A DNA stretch of 64,000 bases from Roseiarcus sp036513315 (GCA_036513315.1 DATBZF010000046.1:62001-126000); one strand, 5' to 3'. Numbered from the stretch's first letter, positions 33,003-41,529 are shown. Translations and numbers: made by a program. Notes: generated from the sequence alone by a model not told the origin.

Positions 33003-33569
33003 ATGAACGATGAAACAGCCGGGCGCGGCCCGGGCTGGCATGCGACGACGATTCTGATGGTGCGCAAGGGCGGCAAGACGGTCATCGGCGGCGATGGTCA
33101 GGTCAGCCTCGGCCAGACGATCGTCAAGGGCAACGCGCGTAAGGTGCGCCGGCTCGCCAAAGGCGACGTCATCGCCGGATTTGCCGGCGCGACCGCCGAC
33201 GCCTTCACTCTGTTCGAGAGACTGGAGGCCAAACTCGAACAATATCAGGGGCAATTGGCGCGCGCCTGCGTCGAACTCGCCAAGGACTGGCGGACCGACC
33301 GCTATCTCAGGCGTCTCGAGGCGATGATGCTGGTCGCCGACAAATCCGCCGGCTTCATCCTGACCGGCACCGGCGACGTGCTGGAACCGGAGGGCGACGA
33401 GAACGGTTCGGTGATGGGCATCGGCTCAGGCGGCAATTATGCGCTGGCGGCGGCGCGGGCGCTGCTCGCCACCGATCTCGACGCCGAGACGATCGTGCGC
33501 CGTTCAATGCACATCGCCGCCGAAATCTGCGTCTACACCAACAATAATCTCGTCATCGAGAGCCTTTGA
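33003..33569 (+). CDS. hslV: HslV, peptidase subunit of the HslVU protease
   Basis: HslV forms the proteolytic double hexamer of the ATP-dependent HslVU protease. The 188-residue protein has the catalytic threonine region HATTILMVRKGGK near 13-25 (the mature enzyme begins at a threonine after pro-peptide removal), VIGGDGQVSLG and GSGGNYALAAARAL. The ATG at 33003 gives a short pro-sequence as usual in alphaproteobacteria. hslU starts 19 bp later. Confidence 0.95.
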   Translation: MNDETAGRGPGWHATTILMVRKGGKTVIGGDGQVSLGQTIVKGNARKVRRLAKGDVIAGFAGATADAFTLFERLEAKLEQYQGQLARACVELAKDWRTDRYLRRLEAMMLVADKSAGFILTGTGDVLEPEGDENGSVMGIGSGGNYALAAARALLATDLDAETIVRRSMHIAAEICVYTNNNLVIESL

Positions 33570-33588
33570 TCCGAAAGTTAAGCGACCC

Positions 33589-34896
33589 ATGACCGAATTC
33601 TCGCCGCGCGAGATCGTTTCCGAACTTGATCGCTTCATTGTCGGGCAGCACGACGCCAAGCGCGCCGTCGCCATCGCCTTGCGCAACCGCTGGCGGCGCC
33701 TGAAGCTGCAATCGCCGATGCGCGAAGAGGTGATGCCGAAGAACATCCTGATGATCGGCCCGACCGGCTGCGGCAAGACCGAAATATCGCGCCGCCTCGC
33801 CAAGCTCGCCGGCGCCCCCTTCATCAAGGTCGAGGCGACCAAGTTTACCGAAGTCGGCTATGTCGGACGCGACGTCGAGCAGATCATTCGCGATCTCCTG
33901 GAAATCGGCATCGGGCTCGTCAAGGACAAGAAGCGCCGGGATATCGAAGCCAAGGCGCAGCTCGCCGCCGAGGAGCGCGTCGTCGACGCCCTGGTTGGCG
34001 TCAACGCCTCGGCTGCGACGCGCGATTCGTTCCGCCGCAAGCTGCGCGCGGGCGAACTCGACGACAAGGAGATCGAGATCGAACTCGCCCAGACCGGGTC
34101 GGGCATGCCGATGTTCGAACTGCCGAACATGCCGGGCGCCTCGGTCGGCGCGATTTCAATCGGCGATATTTTTGGCAAGGGATTCGGGCAGAAGCCCAAG
34201 CTGCGGCGCACCAGCGTGCGCGACGCGCATGAACCGCTGCTCGCCGCCGAAGCGGACAAATTGCTCGACCAGGACCAGATCGTCCGCGAGGCGATTATCG
34301 AGGTGGAGAACAATGGCATCGTCTTCCTCGACGAGATCGACAAAATCTGTTCGCGCGAGGGACGCGGCGGGGCCGATGTTTCGCGCGAAGGCGTCCAGCG
34401 CGACCTGTTGCCGCTGATCGAGGGAACGACCGTTTCGACCAAGCATGGCGCGGTGAAGACCGACCATATATTGTTCATCGCATCCGGCGCCTTCCATGTC
34501 TCGCGGCCGTCCGACCTGCTGCCGGAATTGCAGGGCCGGCTGCCGATCCGCGTCGAACTCGCCTCGCTGACCGAAGAGGATTTCCGACGCATCCTCACCG
34601 AGACCGAGGCGAGCCTGATCAAGCAATATGTCGCGCTGATGCGCACCGAAGGGGTCGAACTCGCCTTCACCGACGACGCGATCGGCGCGCTGGCGCGGGT
34701 GGCGGCTTTGGTCAATGCCACGGTCGAGAATATCGGCGCGCGGCGGCTGCAGACGGTGATGGAGCGGGTGCTCGACGAAGTGAGCTTTTCGGCGCCGGAC
34801 CGCTCGGGCGAACAGATCGAAATCGACGCGGGCTTCATCGAGAAGAACGTCGGCGACCTCGCCAAGAACGCCGATCTCAGCCGGTTCATCCTGTAA
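33589..34896 (+). CDS. hslU: HslU, ATPase subunit of the HslVU protease
   Basis: HslU is the AAA+ unfoldase that feeds HslV. The 435-residue protein shows the N-terminal SPREIVSELDRFIVGQHDAK, Walker A GPTGCGKTE near 58-66, the pore motif GYVGRDVE near 90, the I-domain to about 235, Walker B IVFLDEIDKI, sensor LPELQGRLPIRVEL, and the C-terminal LSRFIL tail that inserts into HslV. Confidence 0.97.
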   Translation: MTEFSPREIVSELDRFIVGQHDAKRAVAIALRNRWRRLKLQSPMREEVMPKNILMIGPTGCGKTEISRRLAKLAGAPFIKVEATKFTEVGYVGRDVEQIIRDLLEIGIGLVKDKKRRDIEAKAQLAAEERVVDALVGVNASAATRDSFRRKLRAGELDDKEIEIELAQTGSGMPMFELPNMPGASVGAISIGDIFGKGFGQKPKLRRTSVRDAHEPLLAAEADKLLDQDQIVREAIIEVENNGIVFLDEIDKICSREGRGGADVSREGVQRDLLPLIEGTTVSTKHGAVKTDHILFIASGAFHVSRPSDLLPELQGRLPIRVELASLTEEDFRRILTETEASLIKQYVALMRTEGVELAFTDDAIGALARVAALVNATVENIGARRLQTVMERVLDEVSFSAPDRSGEQIEIDAGFIEKNVGDLAKNADLSRFIL

Positions 34897-34958
34897 AGAG
34901 CGGGCGTTTCGAGAGAGCGGCCGAGCGACGCTGCTCATTGTGGCGCAAGCATCTGGCT

Positions 34959-35067
34959 CGTCCTGGCCGGGCTTGTCCCGGCCATCCACGCGGAGCGGCT
35001 GCGGGAAACTCCTCGGATTGGCGGCAACCTCACGGCGTGGATGGCCGGGACAAGCCCGGCCAAGACG
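34959..35067. repeat. Dispersed palindromic repeat (CCGGGCTTGTCCCGG type)
   Basis: Two 33-nt arms at 34959-34991 and 35035-35067 are complementary with one mismatch. Each arm contains the CCGGGCTTGTCCCGGCCATC-type core that is widespread between genes in Rhizobiales. It occupies most of the 34897-35148 gap between hslU and trpS and could fold as a hairpin in RNA. Confidence 0.85.
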
Positions 35068-35148
35068 GGCGTGGGACGAAACGCGACGCTTGCTTCGGCG
35101 GGCGCGCATGCGATAAGGCGGCTCTCTTTTTCGTAATCCGAGAATGTT

Positions 35149-36183
35149 ATGGCAAAATTTCCCGAGCTGGTGTTTTCCGGCGTGCAGCCGACCGGCAATC
35201 TGCATCTTGGCAATTATCTCGGCGCGCTGAAGCGGTTCGTCGAGATGCAGGCGACCCATCCCTGCCTTTATTGCGTGGTCGATCTCCATGCGATGACCAT
35301 GCCGCATGATCCCGAGCAGCTTCGCCAGAACACCCGCGACGTGACGGCGGCGTTCCTCGCCTGCGGCATCGACGCGAGGCGCAATATCGTCTTCAATCAG
35401 AGCCGCGTCAGCGAACATGCCGAGCTCGCCTGGGCGCTGGATTGCGTCGCGCGCCTGGGCTGGCTCAATCGGATGACCCAGTTCAAGGAGAAGGCGGGCA
35501 AGGATCGCGAGAACGCTTCGGTCGGGCTCTATAATTATCCCGTGCTGATGGCCGCCGACATTCTCGTCTATCGCGCGACGCATGTGCCGGTTGGCGACGA
35601 CCAGAAGCAGCATCTGGAGCTCGCACGCGACATCGCGCAGAAGTTCAACAACGATTATGCCGCCTCGATCGCCGCCCATGGCCATGGCGATATGTTCTTT
35701 CCGCTGCCCGAGCCGCTGATCCAGGGACCGGCGACCCGCGTCATGAGTCTGCGCGACGGCACGAAGAAGATGTCGAAATCCGACCCGTCGGAATTCGCCC
35801 ATATCGCTCTGACCGACGATGCCGACACGATCGTCCAGAAAATCCGCAAGGCCAAGACCGACGCCGAGCCGCTGCCGAGCGATCCGGCGGGACTTGCCGG
35901 CCGACCGGAGGCCGACAATCTCGTCGGCATATTCGCCGCGCTCGGCGACGAGACCAAGGGCGATGTCCTGAGCCGTTTCGGCGGCAGCCAGTTCTCCACC
36001 TTCAAGAACGCGCTCGCCGAACTGACGGTTGCCAAGCTCGGACCGATCCGCGCGGAGGTCCTCCGGCTGAAAGACGATCCCGGCTTTGTCGACGGCGTGC
36101 TCGCTGAGGGCGCTGAAAAGGCGCGGGCGATCGCGCGGCCGAACATGGATGCGGTGAAGGATGTGCTGGGGTTGATCAGGTAG
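35149..36183 (+). CDS. trpS: Tryptophanyl-tRNA synthetase
   Basis: TrpS charges tRNA-Trp. The 344-residue class I synthetase has the HIGH-like motif in QPTGNLHLGNYLGALK near 13-28, the MAADIL segment near 130 and KKMSKSDPS near 204-212. The length is normal. The antisense frame of the damaged Imm52 gene overlaps its last 500 bp without affecting the coding sequence. Confidence 0.97.
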   Translation: MAKFPELVFSGVQPTGNLHLGNYLGALKRFVEMQATHPCLYCVVDLHAMTMPHDPEQLRQNTRDVTAAFLACGIDARRNIVFNQSRVSEHAELAWALDCVARLGWLNRMTQFKEKAGKDRENASVGLYNYPVLMAADILVYRATHVPVGDDQKQHLELARDIAQKFNNDYAASIAAHGHGDMFFPLPEPLIQGPATRVMSLRDGTKKMSKSDPSEFAHIALTDDADTIVQKIRKAKTDAEPLPSDPAGLAGRPEADNLVGIFAALGDETKGDVLSRFGGSQFSTFKNALAELTVAKLGPIRAEVLRLKDDPGFVDGVLAEGAEKARAIARPNMDAVKDVLGLIR

Positions 36184-37226
36184 GGGGACCGCCGCCTCCC
36201 GTGTTGCCTTTGGCCCAGATCGCGCAGCAAGCCCACACTCCTCAGCGTCTGGGAGGAGATCAGATTCCTCCATTGATTTCTTGGGCGGAGCGGGGCGCGG
36301 ACGGAGATTGAAGTCAAGGACAAAAGCGCAGCTTTTGCCGCCTCCGGCGGCGACGGCTTCGCCGTCGTCCTTGAGTTCAATCTCCGTCCGCGCAAAATGG
36401 CCGCCAAGAGATCAATGAAGGACTGTCGCTCGGCGAAGCGATGCGCTTCTGCGCCAACGAATATGCAAGTCGCCCAAGTTTGAATCGGGCGCAGCGCGGC
36501 CTCAAGCGCGCGAAGCCGCGCCATGCCTTCGACATCGGTCTCGTTGAACTGGTCTTCGCACAGGGTAACCAGCGCGCCGCCGTCATCGAGCGTTTCGACT
36601 TCAACGTCAGCGGGATATTTCGCGCGCGATGCAAGGTCGGGGCGCAGGTAGGTGATCCATCCGATCCATGGGTTGAGCGTTCGCTCACCCGCCGCCCATG
36701 TCGGATCGGGGATCATCGGAGGTCGGTAGAAAGAAAACGTCGCGCACATTTCTCCCGGCTTCCAGACGTTGTGCGCGAATTTCATCAATGGCCGAAGTTC
36801 GGAGGCGCGCCAGGGTCGTCCGGCCGACGGGCGCAAGGCGGAGAGCCGCATAGAGATTATATTCGCCCGAATGTCCTTAGGCAGGATGTAGGAACCGACG
36901 TGACACGATGTGTCTGCATAACTCGATTCGCGGAAATCATAGGGCGGCGGTCCCGCGTGACCTCCCCAGATATTGCTCCCGTGCTCGGGCATAAGATCGC
37001 CGTTGAACTGATTGCGGAACATTTTGTCGATCAGAAGATCTTTGGCCCCGGCCTCGCTCAGGGGAACGGAAACCGTTTCTTCTTTGGTTTTCGGAGAGAG
37101 CAGCCAACTCTGATAGATCGGATCGAAGGCCGGCAGCCCAGTGACAAACTGCGAGAGTCTCCGCGCGTTGTCGGCCTGCGATGGATCGCGCGACTCCCAC
37201 CAAAGCGTCAGTTCTGGTTTGTCCAC
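35655..37226 (-). CDS. Imm52-like immunity protein, second copy, stop codon lost to a repeat
   Basis: Residues 1-249 (37226 to about 36480) are a close paralogue of the immunity protein at 37235: RRLSQFVTGLP, DPIYQSWL, NIWGGHAGPPPYDF, GRPWRASELRP and the ending LEAALRPIQ. The paralogue stops right after IQS. Here the frame instead enters a palindromic repeat (36250-36480), is translated through it, and runs on antisense to trpS until 35655, giving 523 residues with a meaningless tail. The core should neutralise a Tox-REase-5 toxin, but the long tail may impair folding. It starts 8 bp after the first immunity gene. Confidence 0.72.
   Translation of the reverse strand: MDKPELTLWWESRDPSQADNARRLSQFVTGLPAFDPIYQSWLLSPKTKEETVSVPLSEAGAKDLLIDKMFRNQFNGDLMPEHGSNIWGGHAGPPPYDFRESSYADTSCHVGSYILPKDIRANIISMRLSALRPSAGRPWRASELRPLMKFAHNVWKPGEMCATFSFYRPPMIPDPTWAAGERTLNPWIGWITYLRPDLASRAKYPADVEVETLDDGGALVTLCEDQFNETDVEGMARLRALEAALRPIQTWATCIFVGAEAHRFAERQSFIDLLAAILRGRRLNSRTTAKPSPPEAAKAALLSLTSISVRAPLRPRNQWRNLISSQTLRSVGLLRDLGQRQHGRRRSPYLINPSTSFTASMFGRAIARAFSAPSASTPSTKPGSSFSRRTSARIGPSLATVSSASAFLKVENWLPPKRLRTSPLVSSPSAANMPTRLSASGRPASPAGSLGSGSASVLALRIFWTIVSASSVRAIWANSDGSDFDIFFVPSRRLMTRVAGPWISGSGSGKNISPWPWAAIEAA
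36250..36480 (+). repeat. Long palindromic repeat, full copy, subtype A
   Basis: Inner arms at 36295-36319 and 36369-36393 pair over 25 nt with one G-G mismatch, and outer arms extend the palindrome to 36271-36417. The loop is tiled exactly by three perfect hairpins: CAAAAGC-GCA-GCTTTTG (36321-36337), CCGCC-TCC-GGCGG (36338-36350) and CGACGGC-TTC-GCCGTCG (36351-36367). The shared flanks reach about 36250 and 36480. The right boundary falls on the former stop codon of the Imm52-like gene. Confidence 0.9.
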
Positions 37227-37234
37227 CGGAGCGC

Positions 37235-37996
37235 TCAGCTTTGAATAGGACGCAGCGCCGCCTCAAGCGCATGCAGCCGCTTCATGCCTTCGGCGTCGGT
37301 CTCCTCGAACATTTCCTCGCACAGTGTGACCAGCACAGCGCCGTCACTCAGAGTTTCAACTTCGACATCGGCGGGATATTTCGCGCGCGCAGCGAGATCG
37401 GCGGGCAAATAAGTGATCCAACCGAGCATTGGATCCAGCGTCCGCCGAAATTCTGTCTGCAGCGGAAGGGGAACCGATGGAAAGTCCATGTAAAATGGAA
37501 ACATCACGCACATGGCCGTGGGACTCCAAATTTCTCGTGCGAATTTCATCATCGGTCTCAATTCGGAGGCGCGCCAAGGCCGGCCCGTTGCGACCCGCAG
37601 CGCCGAGAGCCCCATGAGAATATGGTTCGCGCTGCTGTCGCCCGGATTGAGATAGGAGCCGACATGGCAACTGGTCTCTGCGTAGTTCGACTCGCTGAAA
37701 TCATAAGGTGGCGGCCCAGCATGGCCGCCCCAGATATTGCTTCCGAACTCTGGCATGGCGCTGCCGTCGAAGTCGGATCGGTCGATATTGTCGATCAGAA
37801 GCCGTCTCGCCGCCGTCTCGTTCAGAGGCACAGGGACTGCTTCATCCTTACCGGCTGGTGAATTCAGCCAGCTTTGATAGATCGGGTCGAAGTCCGGCAG
37901 GCCAGTGACAAACTGCGAGAGTCTTCTCGCGTCGTCGGATCGCGACGGATCACGCACTTCCCACCAAAGACAGAGTTCCGGCCTGTTCATTGTCAT
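37235..37996 (-). CDS. Imm52-like immunity protein, first copy
   Basis: This 253-residue protein resembles the Imm52 family, which neutralises Tox-REase-5 nuclease toxins. Conserved blocks are RRLSQFVTGLPDFDPIYQSW near 26-45, NIWGGHAGPPPYDFSE near 87-102 and GRPWRASELRPMMKFA near 138-153. Its ATG overlaps the toxin stop by 4 bp (37993-37996), the coupling expected of a toxin-immunity pair. A paralogue follows 8 bp downstream. It is cytoplasmic, with no signal peptide. Confidence 0.85.
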   Translation of the reverse strand: MTMNRPELCLWWEVRDPSRSDDARRLSQFVTGLPDFDPIYQSWLNSPAGKDEAVPVPLNETAARRLLIDNIDRSDFDGSAMPEFGSNIWGGHAGPPPYDFSESNYAETSCHVGSYLNPGDSSANHILMGLSALRVATGRPWRASELRPMMKFAREIWSPTAMCVMFPFYMDFPSVPLPLQTEFRRTLDPMLGWITYLPADLAARAKYPADVEVETLSDGAVLVTLCEEMFEETDAEGMKRLHALEAALRPIQS

Positions 37997-39435
37997 TTCT
38001 CCGGTCGGTTCGGATCATAAACGACGAACAAATTCGTCCTTTTGAGTTTGCGCGCGACCTTCTCTAACCCCCGATATCCCTTCATCGTTTGCGCATGCCA
38101 GACCGAATTGCGGCCATCAGCCTTCGCTGCATCCGCTTGACGCTCCATCTGATATCTAAAGTTATATTTCTTGATAGCCCAGTATAATAGCTTGTCATTG
38201 CGATCGAACAGGAAGTCGATATTGGCCTTCGCCTCGAGCAAGTTTCCCGTTTTCGGATCGCAGCCATCGAAATAGACGCCGCGGACGTATATCGCCAATC
38301 CGTAGACAAGCTTGCTGACATATTCCTGATATCGGATCGAGTTTTCCGAATAGCTCGTCATCGTCTCAAGCGTCGGGTCTGGACAGAGCCTCGGCTCGCG
38401 ATCTTGCGGGGCCGCACCGGGATCCGGCTTTCGGTCGCGGGGGCGCAGGCGCGCGAGGGCGTTATCGAGTACGTCGGTATTGGTGACCAGAGTCGATCGC
38501 TTCGCCGCACGAACGAGGCGGGCGACGATATGACCGTCTTTGTCGTAATAGGCGCCGTCGCTCGCTCTCAGGACGCCAGTCGCCAATTCTCGCCACTGGC
38601 CGTCTACGAGCGCCTTGAACGTCACCTGAACTTCGTCATGCGCCCAGCGGTAGGTCATGTTCGGGCGACCGGGAACCGGGCCCCCGTCGACGAGTCCATT
38701 GGCGCTCGGGATGAAAATCGCGCCAAAGAAGACCGCGGGGGCGGAGAAGCGAGCAGCCAGTGCCGCCAGCCCATCCAAAATGGCCGCGGTCAGATCTCCG
38801 GTGAGCCACGAACCTGGGCCACTCAACAACGGAGGAGCGACTAGCGTCACGGGCGGCGCGGAGGGCTCAGGCGGCGCCGGGGGTTCCGAGGGAAGGAAGG
38901 CGCGTTCGCTAGTGTGGTCGCTGTTGTGGGCCTGATCGCCTGCGTTCGACTTTTCATCGACCTTTGGCGATTCTTGCGACCGCGTATGCTTGGGCTTGGA
39001 CGCGAACCACGCGCGGTTCGGCGGCGAGCCGGTTCGCGGATGTTTCTCGTCCCAATCGGCGTCCGCTTTCAGGAGGCCGCAGGCGACCAGATCGCAATAG
39101 AGGCGTCGCTCGGCAGACTTGCCCAATGCGGCGTCCGTGCGGGAAGGTGGGTCCGGCAATCGCAGCAGCAACGCCGCGACCTGCGCCTTGACCAGATTGC
39201 CGTCCTGCAACGACTTCGCGACGACGCCGAAGCCGGCCATCTTGGCGCTAGCATCGACGCGAAAGCCGTAGACATGCGACAGGTCGCGAGCGAGATCGCG
39301 CTCATCACGCGCCTTCCAGGCGCCTCTCTGATCGCGCGACAGCAGCGGGAGGCCGCCGACGCGCAATCCCTGGTCATCGCATTCGACGCCCCCGCGTGAC
39401 AGGCGAAAGGTCCGAACGGACGGCAGATCGAGCAT
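37993..39435 (-). CDS. Polymorphic toxin with C-terminal Tox-REase-5 nuclease domain
   Basis: The 480-residue protein ends in a restriction-endonuclease-fold toxin domain of the Tox-REase-5 type (about residues 365-478), with RYQEYVSKLVYG, VYFDGCDP, the catalytic LLEAKA (E-x-K) and a basic SVWHAQTMKGYRGLEKVARK tail. The N-terminal 130 residues match no family I know. A WDEKHPRTGSPPNRAWFA segment and a long proline-rich linker (about 185-200) precede the toxin part. No signal peptide or secretion component is encoded nearby. The AT-richer 3' part suggests transfer. It is the first gene of the toxin-Imm52-Imm52 operon. Confidence 0.83.
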   Translation of the reverse strand: MLDLPSVRTFRLSRGGVECDDQGLRVGGLPLLSRDQRGAWKARDERDLARDLSHVYGFRVDASAKMAGFGVVAKSLQDGNLVKAQVAALLLRLPDPPSRTDAALGKSAERRLYCDLVACGLLKADADWDEKHPRTGSPPNRAWFASKPKHTRSQESPKVDEKSNAGDQAHNSDHTSERAFLPSEPPAPPEPSAPPVTLVAPPLLSGPGSWLTGDLTAAILDGLAALAARFSAPAVFFGAIFIPSANGLVDGGPVPGRPNMTYRWAHDEVQVTFKALVDGQWRELATGVLRASDGAYYDKDGHIVARLVRAAKRSTLVTNTDVLDNALARLRPRDRKPDPGAAPQDREPRLCPDPTLETMTSYSENSIRYQEYVSKLVYGLAIYVRGVYFDGCDPKTGNLLEAKANIDFLFDRNDKLLYWAIKKYNFRYQMERQADAAKADGRNSVWHAQTMKGYRGLEKVARKLKRTNLFVVYDPNRPEK

Positions 39436-39616
39436 GAGGCAACTTCACAACCTGAGATTGCATTATGAGAACATAACAAGAACTTTCTGACAAGCAGAAA
39501 ATGGTTTGCGCTCGAACTTGTGCGTCAAAACGAGCGCCGCCGCCACGCGCGCGCGTTTGGCGGCGGCGACGAATCTAAGTGTCAATGGATTGCGATGAAC
39601 CGCCCGGCGCGCGAGC

Positions 39617-41500
39617 TCAGCCCCGCGCGCCTTCAGCCTTCGCCGGCCGCGCCCGCCGCGCATGCGCGGCGACCAAAGCCAGCGCCGCTGGCGTCATGCC
39701 CTCGATGCGGCCGGCCTGGCCGATATTGCTCGGCCGGACGGTCAGGAATTTCTGCCGCAGCTCGTTGGACAGCCCCGAAATGCCGGCATAGTCGAGATCG
39801 GCGGGAATGGCGGTGGATTCGCCGCGGCGGAAGCGTGCAACATCTTCATCCTGGCGATCGAGATAGACGGAATATTTGGCGTCGGCCTCCAGCCGCCGGG
39901 CGATGGCGGGATCGAGCGAGGCCAGTTCCGGCCAGACTTTCGTCAAGGCGTCGATGGTGAATTCCGGCTGGGCGGCGAGCTCGAAGGCGCTGCGCCGCGC
40001 GCCGTCCTGATTGACCGCCACGCCATGCGCGCGCAGCTTGGTCGGCGTCGCCGTGCAGGCCTCCATGAGCCCGCGCGCCTCGGCAAGGCGCGCCGCCTTG
40101 GCTCGGTACAGCGCCGAGCGCTCGGCGCCGACGCAGCCGAGCGCGATGCCCTTCTCCGTCAGCCGCGCATCGGCATTGTCGGCGCGCAGCGACAAGCGAT
40201 ATTCGGCGCGCGAGGTGAAGATGCGATAGGGCTCGGTGACGCCCTTGGTGGTGAGATCGTCGATCATCACGCCGAGATAGGATTCGGCGCGATCGAACAC
40301 GCAAGGCGTCCCGCCGGCCGCCGATCTGGCGGCGTTGAGCCCGGCGACGAGGCCCTGCGCGCCCGCCTCCTCATAGCCGGTGGTGCCGTTGATCTGCCCG
40401 GCGAGGAACAGGCCTTTGACGCGCCGCGTCTCGAGGCTCAGCTCAAGCTCGCGCGGATCGACGTAATCATATTCGATGGCGTAGCCGGGGCGCAGGATGC
40501 GCACGTTCTCGAGGCCCGGAATGGTGCGCAGGAACGCCTCCTGCACATCGGCCGGCAGCGAGGTCGAGATGCCGTTGGGATAGATGGTGGGATCGTCGAG
40601 CCCCTCGGGCTCCAGGAAAATCTGGTGGCTGTCGCGGTCGGGAAAGCGAATGACCTTGTCTTCGATCGACGGGCAATAGCGTGGCCCGCGTCCGGAAATC
40701 GCGCCGGAATAGACCGCCGTGCGATGCGCGTTGTCGCGCACGATTGCATGGCCGGCCGGCGTTGTGCGCGTGATGTGGCAGGGGATCTGCGGAACGGCGA
40801 TCTTGCTCGTCAAAGCCGAAAAGGGCTCGGGCGGATCGTCGCCGGGCTGCACTTCGAGCGCCGCCCAATCGATACTGGTTCCGTCGAGGCGCGGCGGCGT
40901 GCCCGTCTTCAGCCGGCCGAGTGAAAATCCCGCCTGATCCATGCAGAGCGCAAGCGCGACCGAGGGCTTGTCGCCGACGCGGCCAGCAGGCGTGCGCTCC
41001 TCGCCCAGATGAATCACGCCGCGCAGGAACGTGCCGGTGGTGATCACCAGCGAACGACAGCCGAGCACGCGCCCATCGGCGAGTTCAAGCGCCGAGATCG
41101 CGCCATCCTCCAAAAGGAAACGGCTGGCTTCCGCCTCGATCACCGTAAGGCCCGGCGTTTGCCGGATCAGGCCCTGCATCGCCGCGCGATAAAGCTTGCG
41201 ATCGATCTGGGCGCGCGGGCCCTGCACGGCGGGGCCCTTGCGGCGGTTGAGGACGCGAAACTGGATGCCCGATGCATCCGCCGCCACGCCCATCAGGCCG
41301 TCGAGCGCGTCGATCTCGCGCACCAGATGGCCTTTGCCGAGACCGCCGATCGCCGGATTGCAGGACATTGCGCCGATCGTGTCGAAGCGCTGCGTCACCA
41401 AAGCGGTCGCGGCGCCCAGACGCGCGGCCGCCGCCGCGGCTTCGCAGCCGGCATGCCCTCCGCCAATGACGATCACATCGAACCCGGCCATAGTCCTCAT
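39617..41500 (-). CDS. mnmG: tRNA uridine-5-carboxymethylaminomethyl modification enzyme MnmG
   Basis: MnmG with MnmE modifies the wobble uridine of several tRNAs. The 627-residue FAD protein has the N-terminal VIGGGHAGCEAAAAAARLG near 10-28, CNPAIGGLGKGHL near 48, the KTGTPPRLDG motif near 200 and GQINGTTGYEEAGAQGL near 370. The ATG at 41500 (MRTMAGFD) or 41491 could be the start. The longer open frame upstream is derived from the palindromic repeat. The 181 bp between its stop and the toxin gene hold nothing recognisable. Confidence 0.95.
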   Translation of the reverse strand: MRTMAGFDVIVIGGGHAGCEAAAAAARLGAATALVTQRFDTIGAMSCNPAIGGLGKGHLVREIDALDGLMGVAADASGIQFRVLNRRKGPAVQGPRAQIDRKLYRAAMQGLIRQTPGLTVIEAEASRFLLEDGAISALELADGRVLGCRSLVITTGTFLRGVIHLGEERTPAGRVGDKPSVALALCMDQAGFSLGRLKTGTPPRLDGTSIDWAALEVQPGDDPPEPFSALTSKIAVPQIPCHITRTTPAGHAIVRDNAHRTAVYSGAISGRGPRYCPSIEDKVIRFPDRDSHQIFLEPEGLDDPTIYPNGISTSLPADVQEAFLRTIPGLENVRILRPGYAIEYDYVDPRELELSLETRRVKGLFLAGQINGTTGYEEAGAQGLVAGLNAARSAAGGTPCVFDRAESYLGVMIDDLTTKGVTEPYRIFTSRAEYRLSLRADNADARLTEKGIALGCVGAERSALYRAKAARLAEARGLMEACTATPTKLRAHGVAVNQDGARRSAFELAAQPEFTIDALTKVWPELASLDPAIARRLEADAKYSVYLDRQDEDVARFRRGESTAIPADLDYAGISGLSNELRQKFLTVRPSNIGQAGRIEGMTPAALALVAAHARRARPAKAEGARG

Positions 41501-41529
41501 CGCGGCTGTTTCGGGTGGAAACGGGCGGC

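Noticed and set aside
36271..36417. CRISPR array or integron attC array
   Set aside because: The repeats are dispersed rather than in tandem, no cas or integrase gene is present, and the hairpins inside one element differ from each other.
39662..40924. A 420-codon plus-strand ORF opposite mnmG
   Set aside because: Shadow of a highly conserved gene; no start signal or family.
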